In this document: positions 1 through 11,100 of the stretch, piece by piece
How positions within the stretch are numbered: the stretch's first letter is position 1
Layout: each line of letters begins with the position of its first letter
DNA from: Bedellia somnulentella
Taxonomy: Eukaryota > Arthropoda > Insecta > Lepidoptera > Bedelliidae
Assembly (NCBI GenBank): GCA_963576735.1
Contig: OY755172.1
Span: 186,001-250,000 of the forward strand
Direction of reading: 5' to 3'
Length of the DNA: 64,000 nt
The notes under the pieces: generated by a model
The model's input: the letters and a program-made list of their open reading frames with translations, nothing else
Database searches by the model: none
What the model was told of the DNA's origin: nothing
Position numbers and translations under genes: made by a program

Positions 1-65
1 ACGTATTATTTTTGAAGTTTTTTTTATTTATATTTTATTATTAAATGCTTTAAAGAACCAAAAAC

Positions 66-185
66 ATATATACATATTCTCACAGTTATAAATCTCAAGA
101 AAAGGATAGCCGGAGCAGAATTAGAAATTCCTCAGGCATTTTTCGGAAGTAAGTGGGGAAATAATTATCAAATAAAGAAAATCTG
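66..185 (-). repeat. SINE-A fragment (3' part)
   Basis: Minus-strand 3' portion of the most abundant repeat family here, called SINE-A in this annotation. Full copies are about 240 bp, start GCTGTGTAGTGTCGGCTTAG, contain a block ending ACCATCTTTTCCCCACT, and finish GCCGTGAGTATATGTATG. This copy keeps the block from the (TATG) end to the 'AGTGGGGAAA' segment and is diverged. Confidence 0.6.
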
Positions 186-189
186 TTTT

Positions 190-795
190 GTTTTTGTAAT
201 ATATGTTGCGGTTTACTGAGTAAAATCTTTCATCGGCACGAGGCGTTTTATAAAGTGCATCTAAACCTAACTTACATCCACAATTTTATCACAATATTGT
301 TAGGGATTGCTTTAAAATTCAATACTCGTACAATGTTTAAAACAAAAAAAAACATTTAAAGTCATGAATAGTAAGCACTTTTGTTAACCTTATACTTTAA
401 AGATTTTCATTTCTCGTCCTCAAAGATATAGGGTTACAATTATTATTCTTGTGTAATACTTTACAATGGCGGTGGTGAAAAATGAGGAGAGCCGTTTAAT
501 TTGCCAGCCAATTAGGCGGTTTATTGTTACCAATTTGAATGATAGATAAGACCGGCTATTTTCGACACAGGTGACTCATTTCATACAGCATCATCACCGG
601 AACCCACTCGAGTGCTATATACACAGTAATTTTACATTGTTGAAAATGAAATGTTTGATCAAACAAATAAATAGAAGCCATAAAGTTATTTTAGTTCAAC
701 TCTCGGTCCCGATCATTCAACTAACGATTTTTACTAGAAGTTAATGGTAAAGTGAATTGCCTACATAATCAAGTTTGCTTTTATTTATTTTACTA
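190..795. other. AT-rich stretch, nothing recognised
   Basis: No long ORF, tRNA or structured repeat could be recognised on either strand. It is probably old non-coding DNA. Confidence 0.5.
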
Positions 796-1610
796 GTGGA
801 TCGTCCCAGCTTCGCACGGGTAGCGTTGTTTTTTTAAATATCTGAGGTTTCTTTCTTCAGTCCCTGCTTAAGCATTGTGAAATTTAGCGCAATGTTTTCA
901 ATTTATTAAATGTATAGCACTCCCTGAACAGTGTAGTGGTGATATTGAATGCGCTTTTATGAACGATTCAGTATTTCCGTTTAATAGAAAATTTTAGAAT
1001 AAAACGCTCTGAAGTATTCATAACAATCTAAAAAGAAATCATTACATGAATTAGGATGCAAATACTGGCGCCATCTAGTATGTTATATGTAAATTAGTAA
1101 AGATTTGGTTTTGGTCACGGGCGCGCTGGCTTATTTTATGTATAATTTCGGTGTTTGTCTACCGATTTCTATGATTATTTTTTTATTGAATAATAGGTAA
1201 TAATGTTACCTTTTTTAAATTAGGGATGAGTGAGTGGTTTACAAACGTAAGAGTAAACAAATATAATCAGAATGTTCCGAACTGCTAAGCTATCAGGAAT
1301 TACACGTGTTATTGTGAGTCAACCGTAAAAGATAGACATACACTGTTAAGGATTTTTCTTTAGATAATTTTATGCAGAATTTTTCTGTCATACATGATTT
1401 CTATGTAAGTTTAACCATTAAGGCTGCACACGCGACGGAAGCTTAAAAAATGGAGTAACTTCTCCCGTTTTCCCAAAATTTCCCAAAATTCCCCTTTATT
1501 ACTCTGCTGGAAAGTATACAAAAACCTGCGCAGGAGTATGAAAAATAATTGTACCAAGTTTCGTTAGAATCCGTCGAGTAGTTTTTGTTTCCATAAGGAA
1601 CATACAAACC

Positions 1611-1652
<42 letters not shown>

Positions 1653-1776
1653 AATTTTACTGATTGCATTTTTGGCATCAGTATCGATCCCTAATCATCA
1701 CCTGATAGTTATTTTGAAAATATATTTCATGTACAGAATTGACCTCTCTACAGATTTATTATAAGTATAGATAGAT
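796..1776 (+). repeat. interspersed element with (GACA)n tract
   Basis: It begins CCCAGCTTCGCACGGG, a phrase that recurs diverged near 29305 (CCGCGGCTTCGCACACG). It contains a perfect (GACA)n run at about 1612-1649 and ends near ATTATAAGTATAGATAGATT. There is no coding capacity. The layout resembles old non-autonomous repeats that are common in moth genomes; that family link is from memory and uncertain. Confidence 0.4.
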
Positions 1777-1894
1777 TAGGAACATCAACAGCGACTTAAG
1801 TAATAAAACACAGTTAATAATAGAAATAAAGTATAGTCTAAATACATATCTTACAATATATATAATTTTTCATTACATTTGATGAGCCTTACAT

Positions 1895-2046
1895 ACGTAC
1901 ATACATACATACACATACTCACGGATATAAATCTCTCTCTACTTAACCATAGCTAAGGAATTAGAACTTCCTCAGCCACTTTTGGAAAGTTGAGTAGAGA
2001 AAAGATGGTAAAATAAAGGTTGTTGGTGATGGGTCTCCAACCGCTT
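1895..2046 (-). repeat. SINE-A, 3' two-thirds
   Basis: Minus-strand SINE-A copy with a CATACATACATACATACA tail at its left end, then the conserved GCTAAGGAATTAGAACTTCC and the 'GTTGTTGGTGATGGGTCTCC' segment. The 5' (TGTAGTGTCGG) end is absent. Confidence 0.7.
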
Positions 2047-2274
2047 AAACTTTGATGAGCCTGAAACTTATAGAATATTAATACAAGCTAATAAGCGTAT
2101 TTATTCAAACATACAAAGGCTCCTATGACGCGTATTCAGAACACCTACAACCGTCACCAAGAAAGCTTCGATATTTTTCATGCCCCTATTAGTTTTGTTA
2201 AGTCTTTTAACATAGACAGTAATTTTTGAAATTGTTATTAATCTTATTTTATTTTACTGTTATTTTATGTTTTT

Positions 2275-2278
<4 letters not shown>

Positions 2279-2345
<67 letters not shown>
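2279..2345. repeat. (TA)n microsatellite
   Basis: An almost pure run of about 33 TA units. Its length is likely polymorphic and prone to assembly error. Confidence 0.95.
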
Positions 2346-2349
<4 letters not shown>

Positions 2350-2970
2350 TTGTTAAAATCATATTTATAGCTTTATAATAATTTTGTATTTAAATAAAAA
2401 AAAAAAAAACAAATGTTTACAACATTTTGCCATTTAAAACAGTAACACTATCCATCAAAGAAAAGCAGATACTCTGTTTTACCATTTTAGACACAACAAT
2501 CTAAGACAATAAATGTTAAGTTTAAATCAATAACTACCACATATAAAAAGCACATATCTTAGCAACATTATAGTAACAGCTAATGTGTACTGACTAGATT
2601 GGAAGGATTAAAACTATGTTCAACCTTCCGGGTAGACCTTCTCAACTGACTAATGAGATGATGACGATATACATATATAGCATTACCTAGGTATAAGTCT
2701 TAATAAACAACCTCATTTCTACTACTACATTATTACTACTAAACATATTTTTAGAACTGGAACAACAATAGACGTTACTAACACGGAGCGCCGTAAAATT
2801 CTAAATTGTTAAGTTTTCAGCACACTCTATGCCGTTAGTTGGAAAATAGACTGAATTAGGAACTTTTCTTAAACCTGTCATTTGTAAACGTATACTTATA
2901 CATTAACACAAAAAAAAATAGACAGAATATTTCTTAAATATCATATTTAGGAACAATATCTCGCAGGCTT
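2346..2970. other. AT-rich stretch, nothing recognised
   Basis: No ORF, RNA gene or repeat family seen elsewhere in the window could be supported. Confidence 0.4.
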
Positions 2971-2979
2971 ATTACATAA

Positions 2980-3156
2980 TATAAAACGCGCGGTCAGATA
3001 GTCGCGCGTTCATCGGCTGCATCAAGCGTTTCATACAACCCCGATCGTCGTAAAGTAAAATTAGTCGTGCTAGTTTCGCAGTACTGTACTGGAATGATGT
3101 AAGGAAAATGTTTGTAAAACCACGTTGTATGGAAGCTTTGTTCGGTGTTCTAACAA
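2980..3156 (+). promoter_or_regulatory. candidate TATA/Inr promoter and short first exon
   Basis: A TATAAAA (2980-2986) lies about 32 bp upstream of a TTCATC initiator-like site (A at 3012). The stretch that follows is GC-richer than its surroundings, holds an ATG at 3108 in AAAATG context, stays open for 16 codons and meets a strong donor, CAA|GTAAGTAGG, at 3157. This is the shape of a short first coding exon with a leader intron, common for insect secreted proteins. No second exon could be found, so the gene, if real, is unidentified. Confidence 0.25.
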
Positions 3157-3277
3157 GTAAGTAGGTACTATAATACTAACGATTACTCAATTCTTAGGAT
3201 CTTTAAACATTTCAAACGAAGGCAACTAGATGAAAATACATCTAAGAATTTAAGAGCATTTTACAAACGAGACCTTT

Positions 3278-3512
3278 GATGTAATTTAAATCTTTTTGTT
3301 CATGAAAACCTCATGTGGGGATTATTACTAATAAATAAAGAATAAATAAAGGAAAGAAAAATTTCGACACAGGCGGGATTCGAACCCGCGACCTTCGGGT
3401 ATACGCCCCCGTCGCTCTTGCCAATTGAGCTACCGTGTCAATGGCTGCCAGCGCGAAATTCTTCTATCCTTTATTTCTTTTACACGTTTTAGTAGTGTTT
3501 GCGTTTCCTACC
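3278..3512 (-). repeat. tRNA-like SINE (family C)
   Basis: On the minus strand, positions 3439-3366 fold like a tRNA: acceptor arm GACACGG/CCTGTGTC, D arm with an A-box-like GCTCAATTGG, and T arm with B box GGGTTCGAATCCC. The anticodon arm is not canonical (core GGGGGCGTATACCC). The flanks AATTTTTCTTTCCTTTATTT and ATGAGGTTTTCATGAAC recur with the tRNA-like core at 12.7, 56.4 and 62.5 kb, so this is a dispersed Pol III-type repeat and not a working tRNA gene. An extra base sits in the D-arm region of this copy. Confidence 0.75.
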
Positions 3513-5126
3513 TCCGATTTTTTTACTAATTCGGACCTTTGATGGCTGGAGACTAGTGGCGATTGTCTGAAGATGCCAGTTAAATTATTATGAATATGAA
3601 TGAATGGTGAAAAGGCATATTTGTTTCTTGCCATTGATCAAAGAATACTTTGGAAGTAGTAAATACCACACAGACGACTTCTAGTAAGATATAAAGCCGT
3701 GAGTATAGTTTTAGCGATTTCTTTATCAAGGCAGTTGTCTAGCTACCTGTTTAACAATAAACACCGTGAAGTTATATATTCGCAATACAAAAATGTTTCC
3801 ATATCAATCGCGCGTATCGAGTGATGACAATAACCAGACATCTAGCCGGTAAACGTAACTCTGACAAAAATAGATTTTTACTGTTTTCCGATTAAATAGA
3901 GTATTGCGGCTGTTTCCAATACAGCGTCTACACAAGCAGCTTAGTGCAAAATTATTGGACTGAAATGCCTCAAGCACGGGTTATTGCTGAAAGGGTGGAT
4001 TGCCATATACAGGCTTACTGGATGTCCACTCATGTACATAGTAATTATTTATTTAAGTTCTACTAACATAGATACTAAGTCTTGTTTACTAATAAATATA
4101 AATGTATGGATATTTTTAAGTCTGAAATAAATTTTTTCATTCATTCATTCATATTCTGAATCAGGCCTCGACTCCGTGTCTTTTTTAATATCTTAGTACA
4201 TTTATAGATTTCATAGACACATACACCACCCGGATACAGTAAACTGAGTACCTCTGCCAATCTTTTCAGCAACAAACTTGCACTAAGCTATACTTCGTCT
4301 ACTATATATGTTTAAAAGAAACAAGATCATCTGTTTTGTTCGCAGCATAAGGGTAATGCATCAAATAATATTTCGCGTAGCGAATGTATTTTTTGCGTCA
4401 CTATCGGCGTAGGTAATTGTTAAGGAAATTGTGTTTAAAAGTGGATATTGGACAATGCTATTGTAGCTACCGTTTTTGATCAGAATCTTTTTTCATATTT
4501 TGTGACTGTATGTCGTAATTTACGTGAGCGACATCGCTTGGTAGATTGAGCTAACAATCGGGCAGCGAATTGATGACGCGCCAAGCTCGACGTAATTATC
4601 ATATTGATCATCGATGATGGCACGGCGGCATGATGCACCTCTAAAACCAGGTCTGAAGGTCATACTCATCAGCCTCCAATATCAATTACTGCTCGCCTAT
4701 TATTTTCCGTCACCGTCCTCCCACACGGAAACTATCGTAACTCACAGATTTGGTTTGCTGCATAGTTTTTTCATGTACATGTGAAATAAGATACTTTAGT
4801 TTATTCGGTTACCAATAATTATCCTATACCTCAGAGATGTGGGCTGAGAGTGGCAGCCTTGATCAATCTAAGGGTCGAGGCATAGGAAGACCTTCTGTCG
4901 GTTAATCAACATTCATAAACTGTCGCGCCGGTGTGCACGTGCTTTTTGACCTTGACCTAATTGATCCTTAACTATCCTTTGAGGTGAGCCTTTACATTGA
5001 ATGAACTGACTTTTCTTCTCAAGAACATCTTCTCTCTAGCAGTATTAATGCGTTCACACTATTGCTCATTGTATCGGCCAGTCGTCGTCGGTATATTCGC
5101 GAGTTTTACGCGAAGAGAAAATTTAT
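3513..5126. other. gene-poor stretch
   Basis: No convincing coding exon, RNA gene or recognised repeat. It contains scattered low-complexity sequence such as (TTCAT)n near 4137-4150. Confidence 0.4.
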
Positions 5127-5517
5127 AAATAATTTATAAACGACATGATAGTCCAGTGGATAGAACACCCGCCTGAAAACAGAAGGGCGTGAGTTCCAAT
5201 CCTGGGTCGGGCCTACACCAATTTGTCTTTTCTAAAGTCATATGTGTGGTTAATTTATCATGGTTGTTAACGGTGAGGGAAAACATCGTGAGGAAACCCA
5301 CATGGCTGAGTTGTACTTAGTCATGTGACAGTGTATTCGTACAAAACGGCGATAGGCCTGCCCCCTATCACGTGAGTACACTGTCTAAGCAAAACGTGGG
5401 TACCTTCTCTGGACACTAGATGGCACTGTCATGTGAGTTCAGAAGTATTGGTACCTCTGCCAACCCCTTCGGGGAAAAACGGCGTGAACGTTTATTATGT
5501 TATGTTTATGTTTATGT
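5127..5517 (+). repeat. SINE-B, tRNA-headed, full length
   Basis: A tRNA-like head (about 5147-5215) with A-box-like TAGTCCAGTGGATAG and B-box-like GAGTTCCAATCCTGG is followed by a roughly 300-bp body. It ends in CCCCTTCGGGG, ACGGCGTGAA and a (TTATG)n tail. The direct repeat AGAAAATTTAT sits at about 5116-5126 and 5518-5528, a plausible target-site duplication. A second full copy on the opposite strand lies at 13258-13609, which confirms the element ends. Confidence 0.8.
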
Positions 5518-6099
5518 AGAAAATTTATGTGATCACTACTGCATCCACTAATTTTATTCCAAATAAATAACGATTTATAACTTACATGAATCTTTAATTT
5601 AAATGACTCCGTGGATATTTTGTTAAATCGATCTGTGGTGCATCAGAAGTTGGCAGAAAATGACCAATTGGAGAAACGTATTTTTATGCATGAAAACGTA
5701 AGTAATGAGGATAAGTGTTCCCCGTATGCAATGTTTAGGTATTTTTGATTTAAACAACAAACAATACAGAGGGTTGATATCTAACAGCTACCATTTAATA
5801 AATTTAGGCAACATAGGACACACAAATGTCGGTGTATCATCGTTATCAGTATTTACAATCAGCCATATTTAGTATCTTTTCGGAAACGCCCCATTCCACG
5901 ATAAAATTGTAACCTAATATTGAGTTCACTTTGGAGACAGGGAGGATGAGGTGACCAGAAATATGGTCCCACCAACACATCGATTATTCTTTCAACATCA
6001 ACTGTGAAGATCCTGCTCGGCTTGAACCCAATACTTTTATAGTATACAAGTTTATCCCAGCATATTGCGATACAAAGGTTTAAAGATTATATTTAGCAT

Positions 6100-6270
6100 A
6101 TGTTTGGTTAATTGATCAAGGTTTATGGTGAGGGAAAACATAGTGAGGACACCCAAATAGCTGATTTGTATCTTTATTAGTCACGTGCCAGAGTATTTGT
6201 ACAGAAGGTCCGGCCCACCCACTATTTTACAAAACAATCCACACTATTTAGGGATACATGGCGTGAATGT
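6100..6270 (+). repeat. SINE-B fragment, decayed
   Basis: It shares the phrases GGTGAGGGAAAACAT, GTGAGGA.ACCCA and GTCA.GTG.CAGAGTATT with the SINE-B copy at 5127. It ends in a degraded GGCGTGAATG and has lost the tRNA head. Confidence 0.55.
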
Positions 6271-6298
6271 CGAGTTTGAGTAAAATAAGTTTCAATAA

Positions 6299-6784
6299 TG
6301 TTACGACATCTGTTCGCAAGTAGGAGATAGGACTTGCCACTACTAGATAACAGATGGCGTTACTAGTATTCTAATAAGTAAAGGAATTACTAGATGTTTC
6401 TCGAATATCGACTTTTCGAGAATGTGGTACTAGAACTTTCTGTAATATTCGCGTATTTGAGATTTGGCATATATAAAGAGCGACGCGTGCTACGGAGTGA
6501 TTCGAGTGCGAAGAACTAAAGCGAGAACAAGCGAAATACTAGAGCGAAGAAATTAAATACGACAGTGCAGTGATATACGGATTACGGAAATAAGCTTAAC
6601 GGTGTGGACAGTGTTACTATAACGGAGTAAATTAGTGTTGTTAATTAGTGCGAGTATCGATAGTTAATTATCGATAGTGTTTGTTGTGTTGTGTAAAGTG
6701 CGTTATTGGTCAATAAATATAATTACACCTTATTGCACGAAAGTGTGACTGGTATTTATCAAATTAAGAACCCGGTACGCAACA
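6299..6784 (+). repeat. gypsy-1 5' LTR
   Basis: A 486-bp LTR bounded by TGTTACG and CGCAACA, short imperfect inverted ends. It carries a TATA box (TATATAAA, 6470-6477), an AATAAA polyadenylation-type signal near 6712, and two TATCGATA motifs near 6655-6676, the consensus of the insect factor DREF. Confidence 0.95.
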
Positions 6785-6786
6785 AT

Positions 6787-6803
6787 TGGTGTCAGAAGTG
6801 GGA
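6787..6803 (+). other. gypsy-1 primer-binding site
   Basis: TGGTGTCAGAAGTGGGA begins two bases after the LTR end. The TGG start is what pairing to the CCA end of a tRNA requires. The tRNA species was not determined. Confidence 0.75.
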
Positions 6804-6810
6804 TTTGAAG

Positions 6811-8106
6811 ATGCCAGTTATGCCGAAGGAAGACGGAAGAGAGGGTGTGAAGACACGCGCTCAGAAAGCCGCAGAGGGTGAACAGCTGTCGGAAATGAGT
6901 TCATCGGTCACGAACCCTCGGAGTGACATTCCAGAGGAGACGTCCGCGGTGACTAACGCGCCGTCTACATCAACGGCGCCGGCGGCCGCAACTAATACTG
7001 ACTTGACGATGATAGTTGAAATGTTTCAAAGCATGCGTGAAGCACAACAAAGCATGCGTGAAGCACAACAAAGCATACAGGATGTTGTGAAAAACATACA
7101 TTCGGAGGTACAGGATGTTAAAAAAAACATACATTCGGAGGTACAGGGTGTTGTGAAACAAGAAGTTCGTGAGTTGCGCGAGGAACAGCAAACTAAGTTC
7201 TCACAAGTTCTCACTGCGGTCAATGAAGTCAGTGGTCGGGTGGTTACTGTGGAAAAAGACGTAGAGCAGATGAAGGAGCAGGTAACCACTATTGAGAAAG
7301 ATATCGATGACATGAAGACCGACTTCCGCGGAATGGAGAAAAGGGTTCTGCAGCTTGAATCACGACCGGTCAAGGTTGTCTCCGGTGAGAATGTAGTAGC
7401 TGTCCATGGTCCTCGTGTGAAGGTTCCTCCCTACGACGGAACAACATCCTGGTCGGCGTATAGACATCAGTTCCAGACTGTTGCGGCTGCCAATGGTTGG
7501 ACTGATGAACAGTGTTTGACTGCACTGACGGTGGCGCTCCGAGGTCAAGCACTGTCAGTAATAGAGGCGCTGCCGACTCCGAGTGGTGGTTTCAAGGACC
7601 TGCTGGATGCGTTGGAGTCTCGCTATGGAGAGCGACACCTGGAGCACGTGTTCCGCGCTCAGCTGCGTGATAGGGTCCAGCGTTCTGGAGAGGGACTTCA
7701 GCAGTGGGCCCTTGAAATCGAGAAGCTCGTCCGCAAGGCCTATCCCAGTGTAGATCCGAAGACGGTGGAAATGAACCTGGTGCAAGCATTCGTCGACGGC
7801 ATCAGAGATATCGAAGTGAGAACAGCGGTGAGACTTCAACACCACACGTCTCTCAAGGATGCCTTGGCGAACGCTCTAGAAGTTGAAGCTTGCCGCCAGG
7901 ATACGCGCCAAACTCATCGACTTCGTGAGATTGCGGAAGCAAATGAGGACGTCAAGGTCATTAAAGCACCCGTCGGAAGGAGTACTGGACCGATTTGTTA
8001 TGGCTGCGGGAAAAGGGGCCATTTGAGATTAAGTTGCCCGCTGAGGAAGGAAGAAAAGAGGCAGGCAGAGGCTTCTGCCGCAAACGTCCAGGGAAACGAG
8101 CATTAG
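6811..8106 (+). CDS. gag: gypsy-1 Gag polyprotein
   Basis: 431 residues. The start is the first ATG after the primer-binding site. The N-terminal third is acidic and low in complexity, then comes a long predicted coiled coil with short internal duplications (SMREAQQ twice, IHSEVQ twice). A capsid-like region follows ('VPPYDGTTSWSAYRHQF' onward), typical of gypsy Gag. The C-terminus has one zinc knuckle, CYGCGKRGHLRLSC, for binding genomic RNA. The protein assembles the virus-like particle in the cytoplasm. Its last three codons lie inside a -1 slippery site that gives Gag-Pol. The frame is fully open. Confidence 0.93.
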   Translation: MPVMPKEDGREGVKTRAQKAAEGEQLSEMSSSVTNPRSDIPEETSAVTNAPSTSTAPAAATNTDLTMIVEMFQSMREAQQSMREAQQSIQDVVKNIHSEVQDVKKNIHSEVQGVVKQEVRELREEQQTKFSQVLTAVNEVSGRVVTVEKDVEQMKEQVTTIEKDIDDMKTDFRGMEKRVLQLESRPVKVVSGENVVAVHGPRVKVPPYDGTTSWSAYRHQFQTVAAANGWTDEQCLTALTVALRGQALSVIEALPTPSGGFKDLLDALESRYGERHLEHVFRAQLRDRVQRSGEGLQQWALEIEKLVRKAYPSVDPKTVEMNLVQAFVDGIRDIEVRTAVRLQHHTSLKDALANALEVEACRQDTRQTHRLREIAEANEDVKVIKAPVGRSTGPICYGCGKRGHLRLSCPLRKEEKRQAEASAANVQGNEH

Positions 8107-8133
8107 CCAGGACCGGGGGGCAGGTGCTGGCTA
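8091..8133 (+). promoter_or_regulatory. -1 ribosomal frameshift signal between gag and pol
   Basis: The heptamer GGGAAAC (8091-8097) is read in the gag frame as G GGA AAC, exactly the X XXY YYZ arrangement. Six bases later TAGCCAG (8104-8110) can pair with CTGGCTA (8127-8133) to form a stem around a G-rich loop. Slipping back one base at AAC leads directly into the pol frame. The gag stop TAG (8104-8106) is the first part of the stem. Confidence 0.85.
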
Positions 8134-11100
8134 GAGAGGAGAAAGCCCCGACAATGACCATCTCACAAGCCTGTAACGGGAACAGTTTGGTGATATTGGG
8201 CTGTGTCAATGATCAAGACTGTAAGATGACCCTTGATACTGGAGCGTCTAGAACGGTGATCAATCCGGCACTAGTGAAAGCAGCGAATATCAAGTATAGC
8301 AGAGATACTAAGTGTCGGCTACTCTCCGCCTCTGGCCAGCGAATACCTGTCCTTGGTGAACTCTCAGTCAGGATGATGGTTGGCGAGACGTCGTATACTC
8401 ATCAAGTCATTGTGGCTGAGATAATGGATGAATGCATACTAGGACTGGACTTCATGAAGAAATATAACTGCCGGATTGACATAACGAGAGGAATTTTCAA
8501 GTGTGGCCAGGAAGAAATCTTTATACTGGGTGGTCCCGTCGGTGAAGTGACATGCTTGACAACCATCAATATTCCTGCGCGTTCTCAGAAGTTGGTTCCG
8601 GTGATGTTACCTGTAGACAGCGAGAAGAAGAGGCATCGTTGTGTGTTGATTGAAGAGACAGGGAAGAACGGGCCAAGGAAATTTCTGACAGCAAGAACTT
8701 TGGTTACAAGCAACAAGACGGCAGTAGTGAAGGTAGTCAACCTTGACCAAGAAGATGTACAGCTTAAGCGGGGTGAAGTAGTTGGTCAGTGTGAAGAAGT
8801 AGTCTGGATGAGGAGCTGTCATTCTCCAAATGGGAAAGTCAAAGTGAAAGTCGATAATTCAACTGTAACTGACCTGTTAAGTGAGATCCAGGATGACTTA
8901 TCTTACTTGGAGAGGATCAAGGTTAAACAGTTGCTGGTGAAATATGCTGACATCTTCTCAAATGCAGAAGGGGACTTAGGCAGAACATCTTTAGTGCAAC
9001 ACAGAATTGATACAGGGGACGAAAGACCTATTAGACAGAGAGCAAGGAGAATCCCAATCGCTAAGGAGAAAGAAGTTGAAGAATTGCTCGAAGACATGAA
9101 AAAGAAGAAGGTCATTAGTCCGTCCTCCAGTCCGTGGTGTTCTCCAGTGGTTCTGGTTAAGAAGAAAGATGGAAGCACACGGTTTTGTGTTGACTACAGG
9201 CAACTGAACAACGTGACAAAGAAGGACAGCTATCCTTTGCCAAGAATAGATGACACTCTGGATACTTTGAGTGGCATGAAGTGGTTTTCAACCCTGGACT
9301 GCAAGTCAGGCTACTGGCAGGTGGAAATACATCCGACTGATAAAGAGAAGACTGCGTTTTCAACTGGAAAGGGTTTGTGGCAGTTTAACGTCATGCCTTT
9401 CGGTCTCTGCAACGCGCCAGCTACTTTTGAAAGGCTTATGGAGTGTGCGTTGGCGGGATTGGTTGGCGAGGCTTGCCTGGTGTACCTCGACGACGTGGTC
9501 ATAATAGGCAAAAGCTTCCAAGACCATCTCAAGAACCTGGAACAAGTCTTTCAGAAAATTCGTGGAGCAAACCTGAAACTGAATCCGAAGAAGTGCCGGC
9601 TGTTTAGAACTTCAGTGAACTATTTAGGACACGTAATCAGCCGAGAAGGAATTCAGACGGATCCGGAAAAGGTGGAAGCTGTGCAGAAATGGCCGACGCC
9701 AAAGGACAAAACAGACGTGCGAGCTTTTCTCGGCCTTTGCTCGTACTATCGACGTTTTGTAAAAGGGTTTTCTGAGATCGCCAAACCATTGCATCGGTTG
9801 ACTGAAGATAAGAAAACTTTCTCTTGGGATGATGAATGCGAGTTATCTTTCAATGAGCTGAAGAAGAGGCTTTGCGAGACACCTATCCTTGGATATCCAC
9901 AGCCAGAGGGACAGTACATCGTTGACAGCGATGCTAGTAATATGGCTATTGGTGGAGTGTTATCACAGATCCAAGGTGACAAGGAAGTTGTGATCGGATA
10001 TTTCAGCAAGTCTCTATCTAAAGCGGAAAGAAACTACTGCGTCACGAGAAAGGAACTTCTAGCTGTAGTGAAGACCTTACAGCATTTTTACAAGTATTTG
10101 ATTGGGAGACCGTTCAAGTTTCGAACTGATCATGCTGCACTGAAATGGCTTCTCCAGTTCAAAAACCCGGAAGGACAGGTAGCTCGATGGATCGAACAGC
10201 TACAAGAGTATGACTTTTCTATCGAGCACCGTAGTGGTAAATCTCATGGCAATGCAGACGCGCTTTCACGTAGACCGTGTCCGGAAGACTGTAAACATTG
10301 TAGGAAGCAAGAGTCGAAGGAGGAGGTCGTGAAAGTGACTCGAATTTGTCCATTGGATGGATGGGAAACAGAAGCTATGCAGAAGGCCCAAGAAGAAGAT
10401 GAGAACCTCAGACCCATCATGAAATGGAAGAAGGAAAAACACGATCAACCGGCTTGGAGTGAAGTAGCGTCCACAGGAGTGAGTACGAAAGCTTACTGGG
10501 CGCAATGGAACAGCCTGGTTCTGATCAATGGTCTACTGTACCGGAGGTGGGAGAAACCCAACGGTAAAGAAGAGCACCTACAATTGGTCGTGCCCAGAGC
10601 CAAGGTTAAAGATGTACTGCGGGAAACACATGACGGTGTTACGGGCGGGCATCTTGGGGTAAATCGTACGTTGCAGAAGGTTCGTGCGAAGTTTTACTGG
10701 CTTCATTGTAGGGACGACGTACAGGACTGGTGCCGGAAATGTACAACGTGTGCCGCGGTGAAAGGTCCGCAGACCCGGAGTAGAGGGGGATTACGGTTGT
10801 ACAATGTGGGAGCTCCCTGGGAGAGGATTGCCGTTGATGTGGCTGGACCGTTTCCACAATCAGAGTCCGGAAATAAATATTTCATGGTGGTGATGGATTA
10901 CTTCACTAAGTGGCCTGAAGTGTTTGCCATACCCAATCAAGAAGCAATAACTGTGGCTACAAAACTGGTTGAGGAAGTGATCTGTCGATTTGGCGTGCCC
11001 CTGGAGATACACTCTGACCAGGGAAGAAATTTTGAGTCACAAGTATTTCAAGAGGTGTGCAAACTACTTGGAATGCATAAAACCAGGACGACGCCATATC

